Part shown: positions 18,375 to 28,623 of the stretch, piece by piece
How the letters are laid out: every line of letters begins with the position of its first letter
How positions within the stretch are numbered: position 1 is the first letter of the stretch
Origin: Pasteurella oralis
GTDB taxonomy: Bacteria > Pseudomonadota > Gammaproteobacteria > Enterobacterales > Pasteurellaceae
Direction of reading: 5' to 3'
Length of the DNA stretch: 64,000 nucleotides
Assembly: GCF_002850605.1 (NCBI RefSeq)
Contig: NZ_NXGB01000001.1
Location: 62,001-126,000, forward strand
Notes under the pieces: model-generated
Database searches by the model: none
What the model was told of the DNA's origin: nothing
Seen by the model: only the letters and a program-made list of their open reading frames with translations
Translations under genes and position numbers: made by a program

Positions 18375-19712
18375 ATGCAAACATGGATTAAGCCTAGTAT
18401 TAAGTGCGGTCTATTTTGGTTAAGTTTTGTTTGGTGTGCAGTAGCTCAACCTAGTGATACTTTTTCTATTCGCTTGAAGCAAGCTCCGTTAGTAGAAACT
18501 TTACAACAATTGGCATTACAACAAAATAAAAACCTCGTCATTGATGATGAATTAGATGGCGCATTATCACTGCAATTAGAACAAACTACTTTTGATCAGC
18601 TTCTACACGCTGTTGCTAAGATTAAACAACTGGAATTACACAAAGAAGGCAAGTTGTACTATTTAAGCCGCAGCTTTAAAACTGACAGTGTAGTAAATGA
18701 CAATGCTCCAGTCGCGACTAATTTAGTTACTACGTCAGTAAAATTGCAATTTGCTAAGGCAGAAGAAGTGATGAAATCATTAACTACGGGTAATGGTTCT
18801 TTATTGTCGGCGAATGGCAGTATCAGCTTTGATGAGCGTAGTAATTTATTGCTAATCCAAGATCAAGCTGAATCTGTCCGAGATATTAAACAATTAGTGA
18901 TGGAAATGGATAAACCCGTTGAGCAAATTGTGATTGAAGCAAGAATTGTGACTATGACGGATGAGAGCTTAAAAGAGTTAGGTGTACGCTGGGGAATTTT
19001 TGAGCCAGCACAAAATGTGCATTCGGTGTCAGGTAGTTTAGAAGGCAATGGATTGGTAAATATTCAGGATCATCTCAATGTCAATTTTGCAACGAATGTC
19101 ACGCCAGCAGGAACTGTTGCTTTACAATTAGCCAAAATTAATGGGCGCTTATTGGACCTGGAATTAACGGCACTTGAACGCGAAAACAATGTTGAAATTA
19201 TCGCTAGCCCGCGCTTGCTGACGACAAATAAGAAAAGTGCCAGTATTAAACAAGGCACGGAAATTCCCTATGTCATTACGAGTGGCAAGAATAATACGCA
19301 ATCTATAGAATTTCGTGAGGCCGTATTAGGCTTAGATGTTACACCACAGATCTCAAAAGATAACACTATTTTGTTAGATTTGGTTGTGAGTCAAAATTCG
19401 TTAGGACCGAGAGTGGCTTATGATAAAGGCGAGATTGTTTCGATAGATAAACAAGAAATTAATACGCAAGTTTTTGCAAAAGATGGTGAAACTATTGTTT
19501 TAGGCGGTGTATTTCATGATACGATAACTAAAGGTGTAGACAAAGTTCCAGTGCTTGGTGATTTACCTGTATTAAAACGTTTGTTTAGTAAAGAAAGTGA
19601 ACGCCATCAAAAAAGAGAACTTGTTATCTTTGTGACTCCACATATTTTAAGACAAAATGAAGCAGTGGCGAAGTTAGAGCAGAAACGCCCTGATAAAAAA
19701 TTCTCAAAATAG
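18375..19712 (+). CDS. comE: Competence secretin ComE (PilQ/HofQ-like)
   Basis: A 445-residue outer-membrane secretin through which the type IV pilus and DNA pass. It has a signal peptide (cleavage after the alanine of VAQ is plausible), N-terminal N0/N1 domains with VETLQQLALQQ, and a C-terminal secretin domain with NVEIIASPRLLTTN, GTEIPYV and VPVLGDLPVLKRLF, which are strong family motifs. It is the last com gene here. A comF homologue, which follows comE in H. influenzae, is not present downstream; aroK comes next. Confidence 0.95.
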   Translation: MQTWIKPSIKCGLFWLSFVWCAVAQPSDTFSIRLKQAPLVETLQQLALQQNKNLVIDDELDGALSLQLEQTTFDQLLHAVAKIKQLELHKEGKLYYLSRSFKTDSVVNDNAPVATNLVTTSVKLQFAKAEEVMKSLTTGNGSLLSANGSISFDERSNLLLIQDQAESVRDIKQLVMEMDKPVEQIVIEARIVTMTDESLKELGVRWGIFEPAQNVHSVSGSLEGNGLVNIQDHLNVNFATNVTPAGTVALQLAKINGRLLDLELTALERENNVEIIASPRLLTTNKKSASIKQGTEIPYVITSGKNNTQSIEFREAVLGLDVTPQISKDNTILLDLVVSQNSLGPRVAYDKGEIVSIDKQEINTQVFAKDGETIVLGGVFHDTITKGVDKVPVLGDLPVLKRLFSKESERHQKRELVIFVTPHILRQNEAVAKLEQKRPDKKFSK

Positions 19713-19740
19713 ACCGCACTTTCGTTCTAACCAAGTAAAT

Positions 19741-19792
19741 ATCGCAAATAAATCGCCCACGAAGGTTGAAAAATAGGGTGATTTATTGCGAT
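19741..19792 (+). terminator. Long hairpin after comE
   Basis: ATCGCAAATAAATCGCCC (19741-19758) and GGGTGATTTATTGCGAT (19776-19792) pair over about 17 bases with one bulge and one G-T. A later stem GCGACC/GGTCGC (19823-19828 and 19835-19840) is followed by TTCTCTATTTT. Together they probably end or attenuate comABCDE transcription before aroK. Confidence 0.6.
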
Positions 19793-19902
19793 AATCGAAA
19801 TTATTTTTTGGGTGATCTTTTTGCGACCGATTTAGGTCGCTTCTCTATTTTGTAAAAGATCATAATTATCAATATTTTAATGAACAAGAAGAAAAATTAG
19901 AG

Positions 19903-20430
19903 ATGGCAGAAAAGCGTAATATTTTCTTAATTGGACCAATGGGCGCTGGAAAAAGCACAATTGGTCGCCAACTAGCACAGCTATTAAATATGGACTTTGT
20001 GGATTCGGACGGTGAAATTGAGCAACGTGCTGGTGCGGACATCAGTTGGATTTTTGATGTCGAAGGCGAAGTGGGTTTTCGTAAGCGTGAAGAGCGTATT
20101 ATTAATGAACTAACACAAAGACAAGGTATTGTGCTTTCAACTGGTGGTGGTGCGGTATTATCAAAAGAAAATCGTAACCATTTATCTGCACGTGGTATCG
20201 TGATTTATTTAGAAACGACAGTTGAGAAACAGTATCAGCGTACACAACGTGATAAAAAACGCCCGTTATTGCAAGAAGTAGATGATCCTCGCCAGGTATT
20301 AGAAGATTTGGCTAAAATTCGTAACCCTTTGTATGAAGAAATTGCAGATATTACTTTGCCAACAGATGAGCAAAGTGCAAAAGTAATGGCAACACAAATT
20401 ATGGATTTAATTGATAATCTTAATGGTTAA
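19903..20430 (+). CDS. aroK: Shikimate kinase I
   Basis: Phosphorylates shikimate in aromatic amino-acid synthesis. The 175 residues have the P-loop [12 protein letters not shown] near residue 12, [11 protein letters not shown] (substrate aspartate) and the STGGGAVL motif, all at family positions. It is followed 15 bases later by aroB, as in E. coli. Confidence 0.97.
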   Translation: MAEKRNIFLIGPMGAGKSTIGRQLAQLLNMDFVDSDGEIEQRAGADISWIFDVEGEVGFRKREERIINELTQRQGIVLSTGGGAVLSKENRNHLSARGIVIYLETTVEKQYQRTQRDKKRPLLQEVDDPRQVLEDLAKIRNPLYEEIADITLPTDEQSAKVMATQIMDLIDNLNG

Positions 20431-20445
20431 AAAATAGGATAAACA

Positions 20446-21534
20446 ATGCAATGTGTGAATGTTGAGTTAAAAGAGCGCCGTTATCCAATTTATATTGGTG
20501 CAGATTTATTGTCAGATGAGAATTGTTACCCATTAAAATCGGGTGATAAAGTGATGATCGTAACTAACCCAACAGTTGCACAATATTACCTTCGCCAAGT
20601 CACAGAAATCTTAGAGAAAAAAGGATGCTTAGTTGAAAATGTATTATTGCCTGATGGGGAAAAATACAAAACTTTAGATTCGTTGAATTTGATTTTTACC
20701 GCTCTTTTACAGGCTAATCATGGGAGAGATACCACGATTATTGCATTGGGAGGTGGTGTGATTGGTGATATTGCTGGTTATGCAGCAGCAAGTTATCAAC
20801 GAGGTGTTCGTTTTATCCAAATTCCAACTACATTGTTAGCACAAGTGGATTCTTCAGTTGGTGGAAAAACGGCAGTAAATCATGAGCTAGGAAAAAACAT
20901 GATTGGTGCTTTTTATCAGCCTTGTTGTGTAATTGTTGATACTTTAACCTTAAATAGCTTACCAAAACGTGAAGTCAATGCGGGTTTGGCTGAAGTGATT
21001 AAATATGGTGCTATTCTCGATAGTGAATTTTTTAATTGGCTAGAGCAACATATTGATAGTCTTGTCGCTTTAGAACAAGTTTATTTACAGCAATGTATTG
21101 CTCGTTGTTGTCAAATTAAAGCAGATGTTGTTGCACGTGATGAAACTGAGCAAGGTGATCGTGCATTATTGAATTTAGGACATACTTTTGGTCATGCAAT
21201 TGAAACACACTTAGGTTATGGAAATTGGTTACATGGTGAAGCTGTTGCAGTAGGCATGCTGATGGCAGCAGTGCTTTCAGAGAAATTAGGGTATTTAATG
21301 CGCGATGATGTTGCTCGTTTTGAAAAATTGCTTGTGCGTGCTAATTTACCAACAACTTCGCCTGATATTATGCAACCAGAAGATTATTTGCCGCATATGA
21401 TGCGCGATAAAAAAGTATTAGCTGGAAAATTACGTCTTATTTTATTGAAAGCATTAGGCAAAGCTTATGTCGCAACAGATACTGACCAACAACTGGTGTT
21501 AGACGCGATACGTTGTTGTACTCAGGTTGATTAA
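20446..21534 (+). CDS. aroB: 3-dehydroquinate synthase
   Basis: Second step of the shikimate pathway (DAHP to 3-dehydroquinate), using NAD and zinc. The 362 residues match the family length. Motifs include [38 protein letters not shown] and the metal-binding [12 protein letters not shown] and [11 protein letters not shown] segments. It is cotranscribed with aroK and probably dam, which starts 3 bases after its stop. Confidence 0.98.
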   Translation: MQCVNVELKERRYPIYIGADLLSDENCYPLKSGDKVMIVTNPTVAQYYLRQVTEILEKKGCLVENVLLPDGEKYKTLDSLNLIFTALLQANHGRDTTIIALGGGVIGDIAGYAAASYQRGVRFIQIPTTLLAQVDSSVGGKTAVNHELGKNMIGAFYQPCCVIVDTLTLNSLPKREVNAGLAEVIKYGAILDSEFFNWLEQHIDSLVALEQVYLQQCIARCCQIKADVVARDETEQGDRALLNLGHTFGHAIETHLGYGNWLHGEAVAVGMLMAAVLSEKLGYLMRDDVARFEKLLVRANLPTTSPDIMQPEDYLPHMMRDKKVLAGKLRLILLKALGKAYVATDTDQQLVLDAIRCCTQVD

Positions 21535-21537
21535 TCC

Positions 21538-22443
21538 ATGCCTCCTTGTCGAAAACAGCCTATTAAAGCAAAACATTTAGGCTTCAAAAAAAATGCTAGA
21601 TTACCTGCAATAAAATACCGCCCATTTTTGAAATGGGCAGGTGGGAAATTTCGTTTAACAGAAGAAATTAATAAAGTATTACCTAAAAAGAATAAATGCT
21701 TAGTTGAGCCTTTCGTTGGTGCAGGAGCAGTATTTTTAAATACAAATTTTGAGCGTTATATCTTGGCAGATATTAATCCAGATTTAATTAATTTATTTAA
21801 TTTGGTTAAGGCAGATGTGGAACGTTATATTGAAGCTTGTAAAGTGGTTTTTTTTCATCCAGAAGCCAATACAAGCATGTATTATTATGCACAGCGAGAG
21901 CAGTTTAATCGTTCAACTGATGCATTTGAGCGTTCAGTAATTTTCTTATATCTCAATCGTTTTGGTTTTAATGGGCTATGTCGTTACAATTCAAAAAATG
22001 AATTTAATGTCCCATTTGGTTCTTATAAAAGGCACTATTTTCCTGAAGTGGAATTACGTTATTTTGCGCAAAAAGCGCAAAATGCGGAGTTTATCTGTGC
22101 CGATTTTCAGCATACTTTTTCTCTGGCCGATGAAAAATCCATCATTTATTGCGATCCACCTTATGCGCCGTTAGTTCAAGAAAGCAATTTTACCAGTTAT
22201 GCAGGTAATGAGTTTTCTTCTCAGCATCAAAAAACGCTAGCAGAGTTAGCGAAACGTACAGCAGAAGAACGGAAAATTTCTGTTGTAATTTCAAATCATG
22301 ATACGGCATTTACACGTGATATTTATCAGAAAGCTAAATTAAAAGCTGTTCAAGTACAACGTTCAATTAGTCAACAACCCGATAGACGAATCAAAGTGTC
22401 TGAATTAATTGCAGTATTCAGCGCGAAAACAAAATCGAATTAA
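21538..22443 (+). CDS. dam: DNA adenine methyltransferase (GATC)
   Basis: Methylates adenine in GATC, guiding mismatch repair and replication timing. The 301-residue product has FLKWAGGKFRL (SAM motif X), LVEPFVGAGAVFLN (motif I) and IIYCDPPYAP (catalytic motif IV). The N-terminal extension before the conserved FLKWAGGK is about 20 residues longer than in E. coli Dam, and no strong ribosome site is visible, so a later start is possible. E. coli has damX between aroB and dam; it is absent here. Confidence 0.96.
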   Translation: MPPCRKQPIKAKHLGFKKNARLPAIKYRPFLKWAGGKFRLTEEINKVLPKKNKCLVEPFVGAGAVFLNTNFERYILADINPDLINLFNLVKADVERYIEACKVVFFHPEANTSMYYYAQREQFNRSTDAFERSVIFLYLNRFGFNGLCRYNSKNEFNVPFGSYKRHYFPEVELRYFAQKAQNAEFICADFQHTFSLADEKSIIYCDPPYAPLVQESNFTSYAGNEFSSQHQKTLAELAKRTAEERKISVVISNHDTAFTRDIYQKAKLKAVQVQRSISQQPDRRIKVSELIAVFSAKTKSN

Positions 22444-22494
22444 CAAATAAGTGACGAGGAAGCCTAGCAATTTTGCTGTTTTAACAAGGCTAGA

Positions 22495-22803
22495 TTATAC
22501 GGATAGTAGACTTGGATTGATATGAAATTTAATCGTTTTTACTTCGGGATAATTTATATTGACTAAAGCTAATAAACTTTTTTGCTGAAACATAAGTGCT
22601 TGGCGAACAATAGCATTCGCAACTTCTAAATAAAGTGTATCTTGCTCCAAATTTGCTACTTTATATAGCCCCTGATATTGTTTTGGAAAGCGTTGTTGTA
22701 AGTGTAAATTTAGCTCGTTTAAAAACAATCCTTTTTTCATTATTTTGGCTAAACTGGAATTTTCTAGTAATTCTTTCACATTGACTGGCTTTTCATATCT
22801 CAT
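22495..22803 (-). CDS. DciA-like (DUF721) protein
   Basis: A 102-residue protein with the DUF721/DciA layout: an N-terminal helical segment, then LNLHLQQRFPKQYQGLYKVANLEQDTLYLEVAN arranged as a KH-like fold. DciA proteins load the replicative helicase DnaB in bacteria that lack DnaC. The gene is divergent from the secM-like gene and secA, a position I recall for this family in gamma-proteobacteria. The family call is moderately firm; its activity is inferred. Confidence 0.72.
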   Translation of the reverse strand: MRYEKPVNVKELLENSSLAKIMKKGLFLNELNLHLQQRFPKQYQGLYKVANLEQDTLYLEVANAIVRQALMFQQKSLLALVNINYPEVKTIKFHINPSLLSV

Positions 22804-22892
22804 AGGCTTGTTTTCTCACTTTTTACCCCAATATCTATGACATTGTAGCGAATTTCCGCTACAATACGAAAGATTTTTTGGTAGCAGGCGTA

Positions 22893-23207
22893 ATGATGAT
22901 TTTAACGAAAGGTAAGCATAGTTTTTGGTCGCAATTACTGTTAAGTATGATTGCGATTTTGGCATTACCTGAAGCACAAGGGTTGGCAAATCAATCTAAT
23001 GTCGCGAGTGAGAATTATCAAAATCCTCAGTTTGTTCAACAACAAATTTCACGTGTTGTTGCATTAGTTCAACAAGTTCAGCAACAGCAGCGTAAAACAG
23101 CTGTTACTCCTCAACAAAAACAAAACCTTCTAAAAAATGAACAGCACTTTGAGGCTGTTCTTGTCTATTCAGTTCCACCGATTCGAGCGGGCCCTTATTT
23201 TTCTTAA
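22893..23207 (+). CDS. secM: SecM-like secretion monitor with arrest peptide
   Basis: A 104-residue exported peptide directly upstream of secA. A signal sequence (hydrophobic LLLSMIAILALP, then EAQGLA) is followed by a glutamine-rich linker and a C terminus ending PPIRAGPYFS. IRAGP is the core of the E. coli SecM arrest sequence, and a proline before IR occurs in the known Mannheimia SecM. The upstream contacts differ: F and a V-Y pair stand where E. coli has F and W-I. Starts at 22893 or 22896 fit the site GCAGGCG; a TTG at 22878 is less likely. It should stall on the ribosome when secretion is poor and raise secA translation. Confidence 0.85.
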   Translation: MMILTKGKHSFWSQLLLSMIAILALPEAQGLANQSNVASENYQNPQFVQQQISRVVALVQQVQQQQRKTAVTPQQKQNLLKNEQHFEAVLVYSVPPIRAGPYFS

Positions 23208-23291
23208 CTCCCATCTTTGTAGTATGAATTCTGTTTTTATTAAAAAATGAAACAGAATGTTTTTATTATTTATTTTTAATTAGAAGAAAAA
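23198..23291 (+). promoter_or_regulatory. secM-secA RNA switch occluding the secA ribosome site
   Basis: TTTTTCTT at 23198-23205, covering the last secM codons and part of its stop, is complementary to AAGAAAAA at 23284-23291, which is the purine-rich ribosome site of secA. The enclosed RNA has its own perfect stem, ATTCTGTTT (23228-23236) with AAACAGAAT (23250-23258). A ribosome stalled at the arrest proline (codon 23193-23195) would cover the first strand and free the secA site, as established for E. coli. A U-rich stretch after the inner stem could also act as a weak terminator. Confidence 0.55.
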
Positions 23292-23294
23292 ATT

Positions 23295-25988
23295 ATGTTT
23301 AGAAGTATTCTCACAAAAGTTTTTGGTAGCCGTAATGATCGCATTTTACGTCGTTTAAATAAAATTGTAGTTAAGATTAATAAATTAGAGCCAACGTTCG
23401 AAGCATTAAATGATGAGGAACTAAAGGCGAAAACAAATGAATTTAAAGCGCGTTTAGCGCAGGGTGAAGGTTTAGAGCAAATTCTACCAGAGGCTTTTGC
23501 TACTGTACGTGAAGCGAGCAAGCGTGTGTTAGGTATGCGCCATTTTGATGTGCAATTATTAGGTGGTATGGTATTAACAAATCGCTGTATTGCTGAAATG
23601 CGTACTGGGGAAGGAAAAACATTAACAGCAACGCTGCCGTGTTATTTAAATGCACTAACGGGTAAAGGTGTTCATGTCGTAACAGTTAATGATTATCTTG
23701 CTCGTCGAGATGCCGAAACAAATCGTCCATTATTTGAATTCTTAGGGATGACGGTGGGTGTCAATGTACCAGGTCTATCACCAGAGCAAAAACGTGAAGC
23801 CTATGCCGCCGATGTGACTTATGCGACAAACAGTGAGTTAGGCTTTGATTATTTGCGTGATAATTTAGCACATGCTGCTGAAGAACGTTTTCAGCGTTAT
23901 TTGCACTATGCTTTAGTGGATGAAGTTGACTCAATTTTAATTGATGAAGCGCGTACACCGTTAATCATTTCAGGGCAAGCAGAAGACAGCTCTGAGCTTT
24001 ATATTACTGTAGATAAGTTAATTCCAAACTTAATTAAGCAGGATAAAGAAGACAGTGAAGAATATCAGGGTGATGGTGATTTCACGTTAGATTTAAAAAC
24101 TAAACAAGCGCATTTAACTGAAAGAGGACAGGAAAAAGTTGAGCAGTGGTTGACCGCGCAAGGATTAATGTCAGCAGAAGAATCACTTTATTCACCCTCT
24201 AAAATTTCTTTGTTACATCATGTTTATGCTGCATTACGTGCGCATACGTTGTTTGAGCGTGATGTTGATTACATTGTAAAAGATGGAGAAATAGTCATTG
24301 TTGATGAACACACTGGTCGTACAATGGCTGGTCGTCGTTGGTCTGATGGGTTGCATCAAGCCATTGAAGCCAAAGAAGGTGTACGTATTCAAAGTGAAAA
24401 CCAAACAGTTGCTTCCATTACTTACCAAAATTACTTCCGTTTGTATGAAAAATTGGCAGGGATGACAGGGACAGCGGATACTGAAGCTTTTGAATTCCAA
24501 CAAATTTATGGCTTAGAAACTATTGTCGTACCGACTAACCGCCCTATGATTCGTGATGATCGTACCGATATTATGTTTGAAAATGAAGAATATAAATTTA
24601 ATGCGATTATTGATGATATCAAAGATTGTGTTGCGCGTAATCAACCTGTTTTAGTAGGAACCGTTTCTATTGAAAAATCAGAATTACTTTCTCATGCGCT
24701 GAAAAAAGCAGGGATTAAACATAATGTATTAAATGCAAAATTCCATGCACAAGAAGCTGAAATTGTTGCTAACGCAGGTTATCCTGGTGCAGTGACAATC
24801 GCGACAAATATGGCGGGTCGTGGTACTGATATTGTTTTAGGGGGTAACTGGAAAGCGGAAATCGCTAAGTTAGACAACCCAACACAGGAACAAATAGACG
24901 CTATTCATAGTGCATGGCAAGAACGTCATGATATTGTGAAAGCAGCTGGTGGTTTGCATATTATTGGTACAGAACGCCATGAGTCACGTCGTATTGATAA
25001 TCAGTTACGTGGCCGTTCTGGGCGACAAGGTGATCCCGGATCATCACGCTTCTATTTATCACTTGATGATGCTTTAATGCGTATTTACTTAAATGAAGGT
25101 AAATTGAACTTAATGCGTAAAGCATTTAGTACTGCTGGTGAAGCCATGGAGTCAAAAATGTTGACGAAAGTGATTGCTTCAGCTCAAGCTAAAGTGGAAG
25201 CACATAACTTTGATGGACGTAAAAATCTGCTTGAGTTTGATGATGTGGCAAATGATCAACGTCATGCCATTTATGCACAGCGTAATACATTATTAGATAA
25301 CGAGAATATTTCAGAAACGATTGATGTTATTCGTGAAGATGTATTTAATCAAGTGATTGATCAATATATTCCGCCACAATCATTGGAGGAAATGTGGGAT
25401 GTACCAGCATTAGAGCAACGTTTGAAACAGGACTTTGCTTTAGATTTACCGCTGGCAAGATGGTTAGAAGAAGATAATCATTTTGATGAAGATGCATTAC
25501 GTCAGCGTGTGTTAGAAGCGGCTGTTGCGGAGTATAAACAAAAAGAAGCCATTGTTGGTGAGCAGACTATGCGTCACTTTGAGAAAGGGGTTATGCTGCA
25601 AACTTTAGATGAGCTTTGGAAAGAGCATCTGTCAGCAATGGATCATTTGCGCCGTGGGATTCATTTACGTGGTTATGCACAGAAAGATCCAAAACAAGAA
25701 TATAAAAAAGAATGCTTCCAAATGTTTACTGATATGCTTGATGCACTTAAACTGAGTGTTGTTACTACTTTAAGCCGAGTTCAAGTGCGTACTCAAGAGG
25801 AAGTTGAACAAGCAGAACGCATGCGCCAAGAAATGGCTCGTCGTGAAAATGCAGCAATGCATTATAATTCTGAGGATAATCAGAATGATGAATCGGTCAG
25901 TGAACGTAGAGTGGGGCGTAATGAGCCTTGTCCTTGTGGTTCAGGTAAGAAATATAAACATTGCCATGGCAGTAAAGCAAAATATTAA
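23295..25988 (+). CDS. secA: Preprotein translocase ATPase SecA
   Basis: Motor of the Sec pathway. The 897 residues (901 in E. coli) contain Walker [17 protein letters not shown], the DEAD-like box [19 protein letters not shown], preprotein-binding and helical scaffold regions, and motifs such as [14 protein letters not shown] and [13 protein letters not shown]. The C-terminal zinc-binding tail ([17 protein letters not shown]) binds SecB. It is preceded by the secM-like gene, and its translation is probably controlled by secM stalling. Confidence 0.98.
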   Translation: MFRSILTKVFGSRNDRILRRLNKIVVKINKLEPTFEALNDEELKAKTNEFKARLAQGEGLEQILPEAFATVREASKRVLGMRHFDVQLLGGMVLTNRCIAEMRTGEGKTLTATLPCYLNALTGKGVHVVTVNDYLARRDAETNRPLFEFLGMTVGVNVPGLSPEQKREAYAADVTYATNSELGFDYLRDNLAHAAEERFQRYLHYALVDEVDSILIDEARTPLIISGQAEDSSELYITVDKLIPNLIKQDKEDSEEYQGDGDFTLDLKTKQAHLTERGQEKVEQWLTAQGLMSAEESLYSPSKISLLHHVYAALRAHTLFERDVDYIVKDGEIVIVDEHTGRTMAGRRWSDGLHQAIEAKEGVRIQSENQTVASITYQNYFRLYEKLAGMTGTADTEAFEFQQIYGLETIVVPTNRPMIRDDRTDIMFENEEYKFNAIIDDIKDCVARNQPVLVGTVSIEKSELLSHALKKAGIKHNVLNAKFHAQEAEIVANAGYPGAVTIATNMAGRGTDIVLGGNWKAEIAKLDNPTQEQIDAIHSAWQERHDIVKAAGGLHIIGTERHESRRIDNQLRGRSGRQGDPGSSRFYLSLDDALMRIYLNEGKLNLMRKAFSTAGEAMESKMLTKVIASAQAKVEAHNFDGRKNLLEFDDVANDQRHAIYAQRNTLLDNENISETIDVIREDVFNQVIDQYIPPQSLEEMWDVPALEQRLKQDFALDLPLARWLEEDNHFDEDALRQRVLEAAVAEYKQKEAIVGEQTMRHFEKGVMLQTLDELWKEHLSAMDHLRRGIHLRGYAQKDPKQEYKKECFQMFTDMLDALKLSVVTTLSRVQVRTQEEVEQAERMRQEMARRENAAMHYNSEDNQNDESVSERRVGRNEPCPCGSGKKYKHCHGSKAKY

Positions 25989-26015
25989 TTTTATTGTTTA
26001 ACTTTAATGGGGATG

Positions 26016-26066
26016 AAAAGTGCGGTCTGATTTTGCAGAATTTTTGAAAATAGTACCGCACTTTTT
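26016..26066 (+). terminator. secA terminator made of paired uptake sequences
   Basis: AAAAGTGCGGT (26016-26026) and ACCGCACTTTTT (26055-26066) can pair across a 28-base loop; the T run follows on the plus strand. It lies between secA and mutT. The loop is long, so termination may be partial and mutT may be read from upstream. Confidence 0.55.
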
Positions 26067-26083
26067 CAATTTAAGGAGTGGCT

Positions 26084-26491
26084 ATGACAAAACCATTAGT
26101 TCAAGTGGCTGCTGGTATCATTCGTAATGAGTTCGGTCAAATATATTTGACTCAGCGTTTAGAAGGGCAGGATTTTGCACAAGCTTTGGAATTCCCTGGC
26201 GGTAAAGTCGATACTGGAGAAACGCCGCAACAAGCCCTAAAACGAGAATTGGAAGAAGAAATTGGTATTCATATTTTACATGCAGAATTATATGAACGTT
26301 TTCAGTTTGAGTATCCTACCAAAGTCATTTCATTTTATTTTTATTTAGTGGATGAATGGTTTGGGGAACCTTTTGGACGTGAGGGACAAGAAGGTTTTTG
26401 GGTCGCGCAAAGTGAGTTAGATGCAGGGCAATTTCCACCAGCAAATGCGAAATTGATCCAACGTTTATTGGCAGAAGCTGCGATAGAATAG
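26084..26491 (+). CDS. mutT: 8-oxo-dGTP diphosphatase MutT
   Basis: Cleans oxidised dGTP from the nucleotide pool. The 135-residue protein carries the Nudix box (GGKVDTGETPQQALKRELEE then IGI) near residue 38. The ATG at 26084 follows AAGGAG; the GTG at 26078 overlaps that site and is rejected. Position after secA matches E. coli secM-secA-mutT. Confidence 0.95.
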   Translation: MTKPLVQVAAGIIRNEFGQIYLTQRLEGQDFAQALEFPGGKVDTGETPQQALKRELEEEIGIHILHAELYERFQFEYPTKVISFYFYLVDEWFGEPFGREGQEGFWVAQSELDAGQFPPANAKLIQRLLAEAAIE

Positions 26492-26507
26492 TGGTATTAT
26501 TCCTATC

Positions 26508-26535
26508 AATAAACCCTGCAATAGCAGGGTTTATT
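26508..26535. terminator. Terminator after mutT
   Basis: AATAAACCCTGC (26508-26519) and GCAGGGTTTATT (26524-26535) form a perfect 12-bp stem with a 4-base loop, between mutT and the convergent small exported-protein gene. Confidence 0.85.
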
Positions 26536-26582
26536 ATTATCAATTAGAAGTAACTGGTTATATTGTTTGTTATTTAAGCAAA

Positions 26583-26849
26583 CTATTTTTGCCCCATTGC
26601 TGCTTTCATTTGTTTAAGCTGCTCAACGGCTTGATTACAAGTTTGTTCTTGCATGTCTTTTGGCATCGCGGCAAGTTGCTGTTTTGCAGCATCATATTGT
26701 TGTTTAATCACAGCCGCTTGTTCAGCTGGTACATTTTTAAGGAAGCCTTCATATTCTGTGAAGTATTTTTCACAAGTTGGTGCTAAATCAGCAGCAGAAG
26801 CGGTCATAGCAATACCTGATAAAGTGATTACTGCGAATAATTTTTTCAT
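26583..26849 (-). CDS. Small exported protein, DUF5339-like
   Basis: An 88-residue protein with a clear signal peptide (KKLFAVITLSGIAMTASA) and a mature domain of about 68 residues, helical, with two cysteines (LAPTCEKYF and EQTCNQAV) that could form one disulfide. It resembles small periplasmic proteins of unknown function common in Pasteurellaceae (DUF5339 from memory). Single gene, own promoter likely. No function can be read from the sequence. Confidence 0.75.
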   Translation of the reverse strand: MKKLFAVITLSGIAMTASAADLAPTCEKYFTEYEGFLKNVPAEQAAVIKQQYDAAKQQLAAMPKDMQEQTCNQAVEQLKQMKAAMGQK

Positions 26850-27001
26850 AAGTTCATCCTTAATTAATAGTTTAATTTTGTATAAAAAATGCCAAAAGGC
26901 AATGCATTATACCTTTGTTGTTGAATAAATAAACAATTTAATTTTAATTTTATTGATTAAAATTTTGTCTAAATTGAGAGGGATATTGAGTGAAACTCTC
27001 T

Positions 27002-28063
27002 TTAGTGAGAAAGTAATGCCATATTGTTTGGCTGACAAATAACTACACTAAGTTCTGCCAACTTATCCCAAATATCTTGACTGAACTCTTGTTTTACTGC
27101 ACGTTCAAGTTGAGCAAGTTGTTGGAAAATAAGGTAAAGTTGTTTATAAGTCAGGCGTTGAAAAGCCTGACTAAATAGTGGTCGTCGATTCTGCCATACC
27201 TTTAATTTATCAAATTGTTCTCGTAATTGCTGGACAGGTAAGTTGGAACGAATTGATGCTTTATGTTGCGGTTTTGATAATACTAACAATGTCATTAAGT
27301 CACGTTGTAAAGTACGTAATAAAATAATAGGTTGCACATCTTCAGCTTGTAGCCCCATTAGAATACGCTGTGCACGTTTTATTTTACCTTCTAATAACGC
27401 ATCAACCCATTGAAACGGCGTAAATACGGAGGATTGCTCAACAGTAGCTTGTACTCTCTGGTAAGTTAATTTGCTATCAGGATAGAGCAAAGCCAGTAGT
27501 TGTAAGCTTTGTTTTAAGGCAAGTAAATTATTTTCGTAGCTATAACAAAGTAATTGAATCGCTTGTTCTTCAATCGTCAGCCCCATCGTTTTAGCACGAT
27601 TACTGATCCAACGTGGTAATTGTTCAATATTTGGCGTTTGGCAGCTGACTAAGATTGCTTGTGGATCGTAATCATGGCTTTGTATAAACCACTTTTGTTT
27701 TTCCGTTGTTTTTGTCAGCTTGGTTAATTGCAAAACAAGTAATATGTCTTCATTTAACAGCGAAATCAGTTCTTGCAACTGTTGTTGCAACGTTGTCGAG
27801 AGATTTTCTGGCAAATTGAGGAAGAGAATTTGTTTATTGAAGAATAGCCCCATTGATTGGCAGCGTTCAAATAAATCATTCCAACTTGTGTTACTATCAA
27901 CAGAAATGATATTTTTTTCATCAAACCCTTGCATCAGGGCGGCTTGGCTGATTAGATCTTGGCTTTCATTAAGCAATAAAGGATCTTGCCCCACTAAATA
28001 ATAGAGCTTTGCCAGTCTATGCTGGAGAGAAGACCCGAGTTGTTCAGTAGAAATACGATTCAT
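27002..28063 (-). CDS. holA: DNA polymerase III subunit delta
   Basis: Clamp-loader subunit that opens the sliding clamp. The 353 residues begin with the family N-terminal pattern (LGSSLQHRLAKLYYLVGQDPLLLNE) and follow the three-domain length. Its ATG overlaps the lptE stop, so it is translationally coupled to it, completing the conserved leuS-lptE-holA order. Confidence 0.95.
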   Translation of the reverse strand: MNRISTEQLGSSLQHRLAKLYYLVGQDPLLLNESQDLISQAALMQGFDEKNIISVDSNTSWNDLFERCQSMGLFFNKQILFLNLPENLSTTLQQQLQELISLLNEDILLVLQLTKLTKTTEKQKWFIQSHDYDPQAILVSCQTPNIEQLPRWISNRAKTMGLTIEEQAIQLLCYSYENNLLALKQSLQLLALLYPDSKLTYQRVQATVEQSSVFTPFQWVDALLEGKIKRAQRILMGLQAEDVQPIILLRTLQRDLMTLLVLSKPQHKASIRSNLPVQQLREQFDKLKVWQNRRPLFSQAFQRLTYKQLYLIFQQLAQLERAVKQEFSQDIWDKLAELSVVICQPNNMALLSH

Positions 28064-28566
28064 TATTTTGGCTTGACTTGATGTTGTAGCGCGACCATTT
28101 TAGTAATTAATTGGCGTGCAGCTTGTTCACGCATATCATGCCAGATGACCTCTTTTTCTGCTGATTTAGCTAAAGCGGCACGTGAGTTATCAAAGAAAGT
28201 GCGGTTTACTTTTGCAGAAATTGGGAATGGTGCCTGATTTGGCAATTTTACCATCGCGTCTACTTCTAAAATTAGAACTTTTTCTGCTTCGCGTCCACGC
28301 TTAAAAATCGACGCGACTTTGTCACTCATTGTGATTTTATTTAAGCGTAGTACTGGGATAGTTTGTTGAGCATCAACTAAATTAATGTTGTTTAGCTGCA
28401 ATTGCTTTCTTAATACAATGGTCATTTCGCTGTAAGGGTCACTACTTTCTAAAGTCAAAGTTTGCAATTCTTGCGGAATTAACCCACCATTTTGGAATTG
28501 AAAACCACAAGCGCTTATCAGGCAGACACTTGTTATGAGCAAAATGTGTTTCAGTTGTTTCAACAT
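28063..28566 (-). CDS. lptE: LPS-assembly lipoprotein LptE
   Basis: Outer-membrane lipoprotein that plugs and assembles LptD for LPS export. The 167-residue product has a lipoprotein signal (LLITSVCLISACG with the lipobox cysteine) followed by GFQFQ and the domain seen in LptE (RlpB). The start at 28566 has AAGGA at a good spacing; a start five codons upstream is rejected. It sits between leuS and holA, as in other gamma-proteobacteria. Confidence 0.95.
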   Translation of the reverse strand: MLKQLKHILLITSVCLISACGFQFQNGGLIPQELQTLTLESSDPYSEMTIVLRKQLQLNNINLVDAQQTIPVLRLNKITMSDKVASIFKRGREAEKVLILEVDAMVKLPNQAPFPISAKVNRTFFDNSRAALAKSAEKEVIWHDMREQAARQLITKMVALQHQVKPK

Positions 28567-28623
28567 AGTTAGATCCTTCATTTCCCTCTGAAACTAGAGG
28601 GAAAAGTTAAGATAAATCATAAA

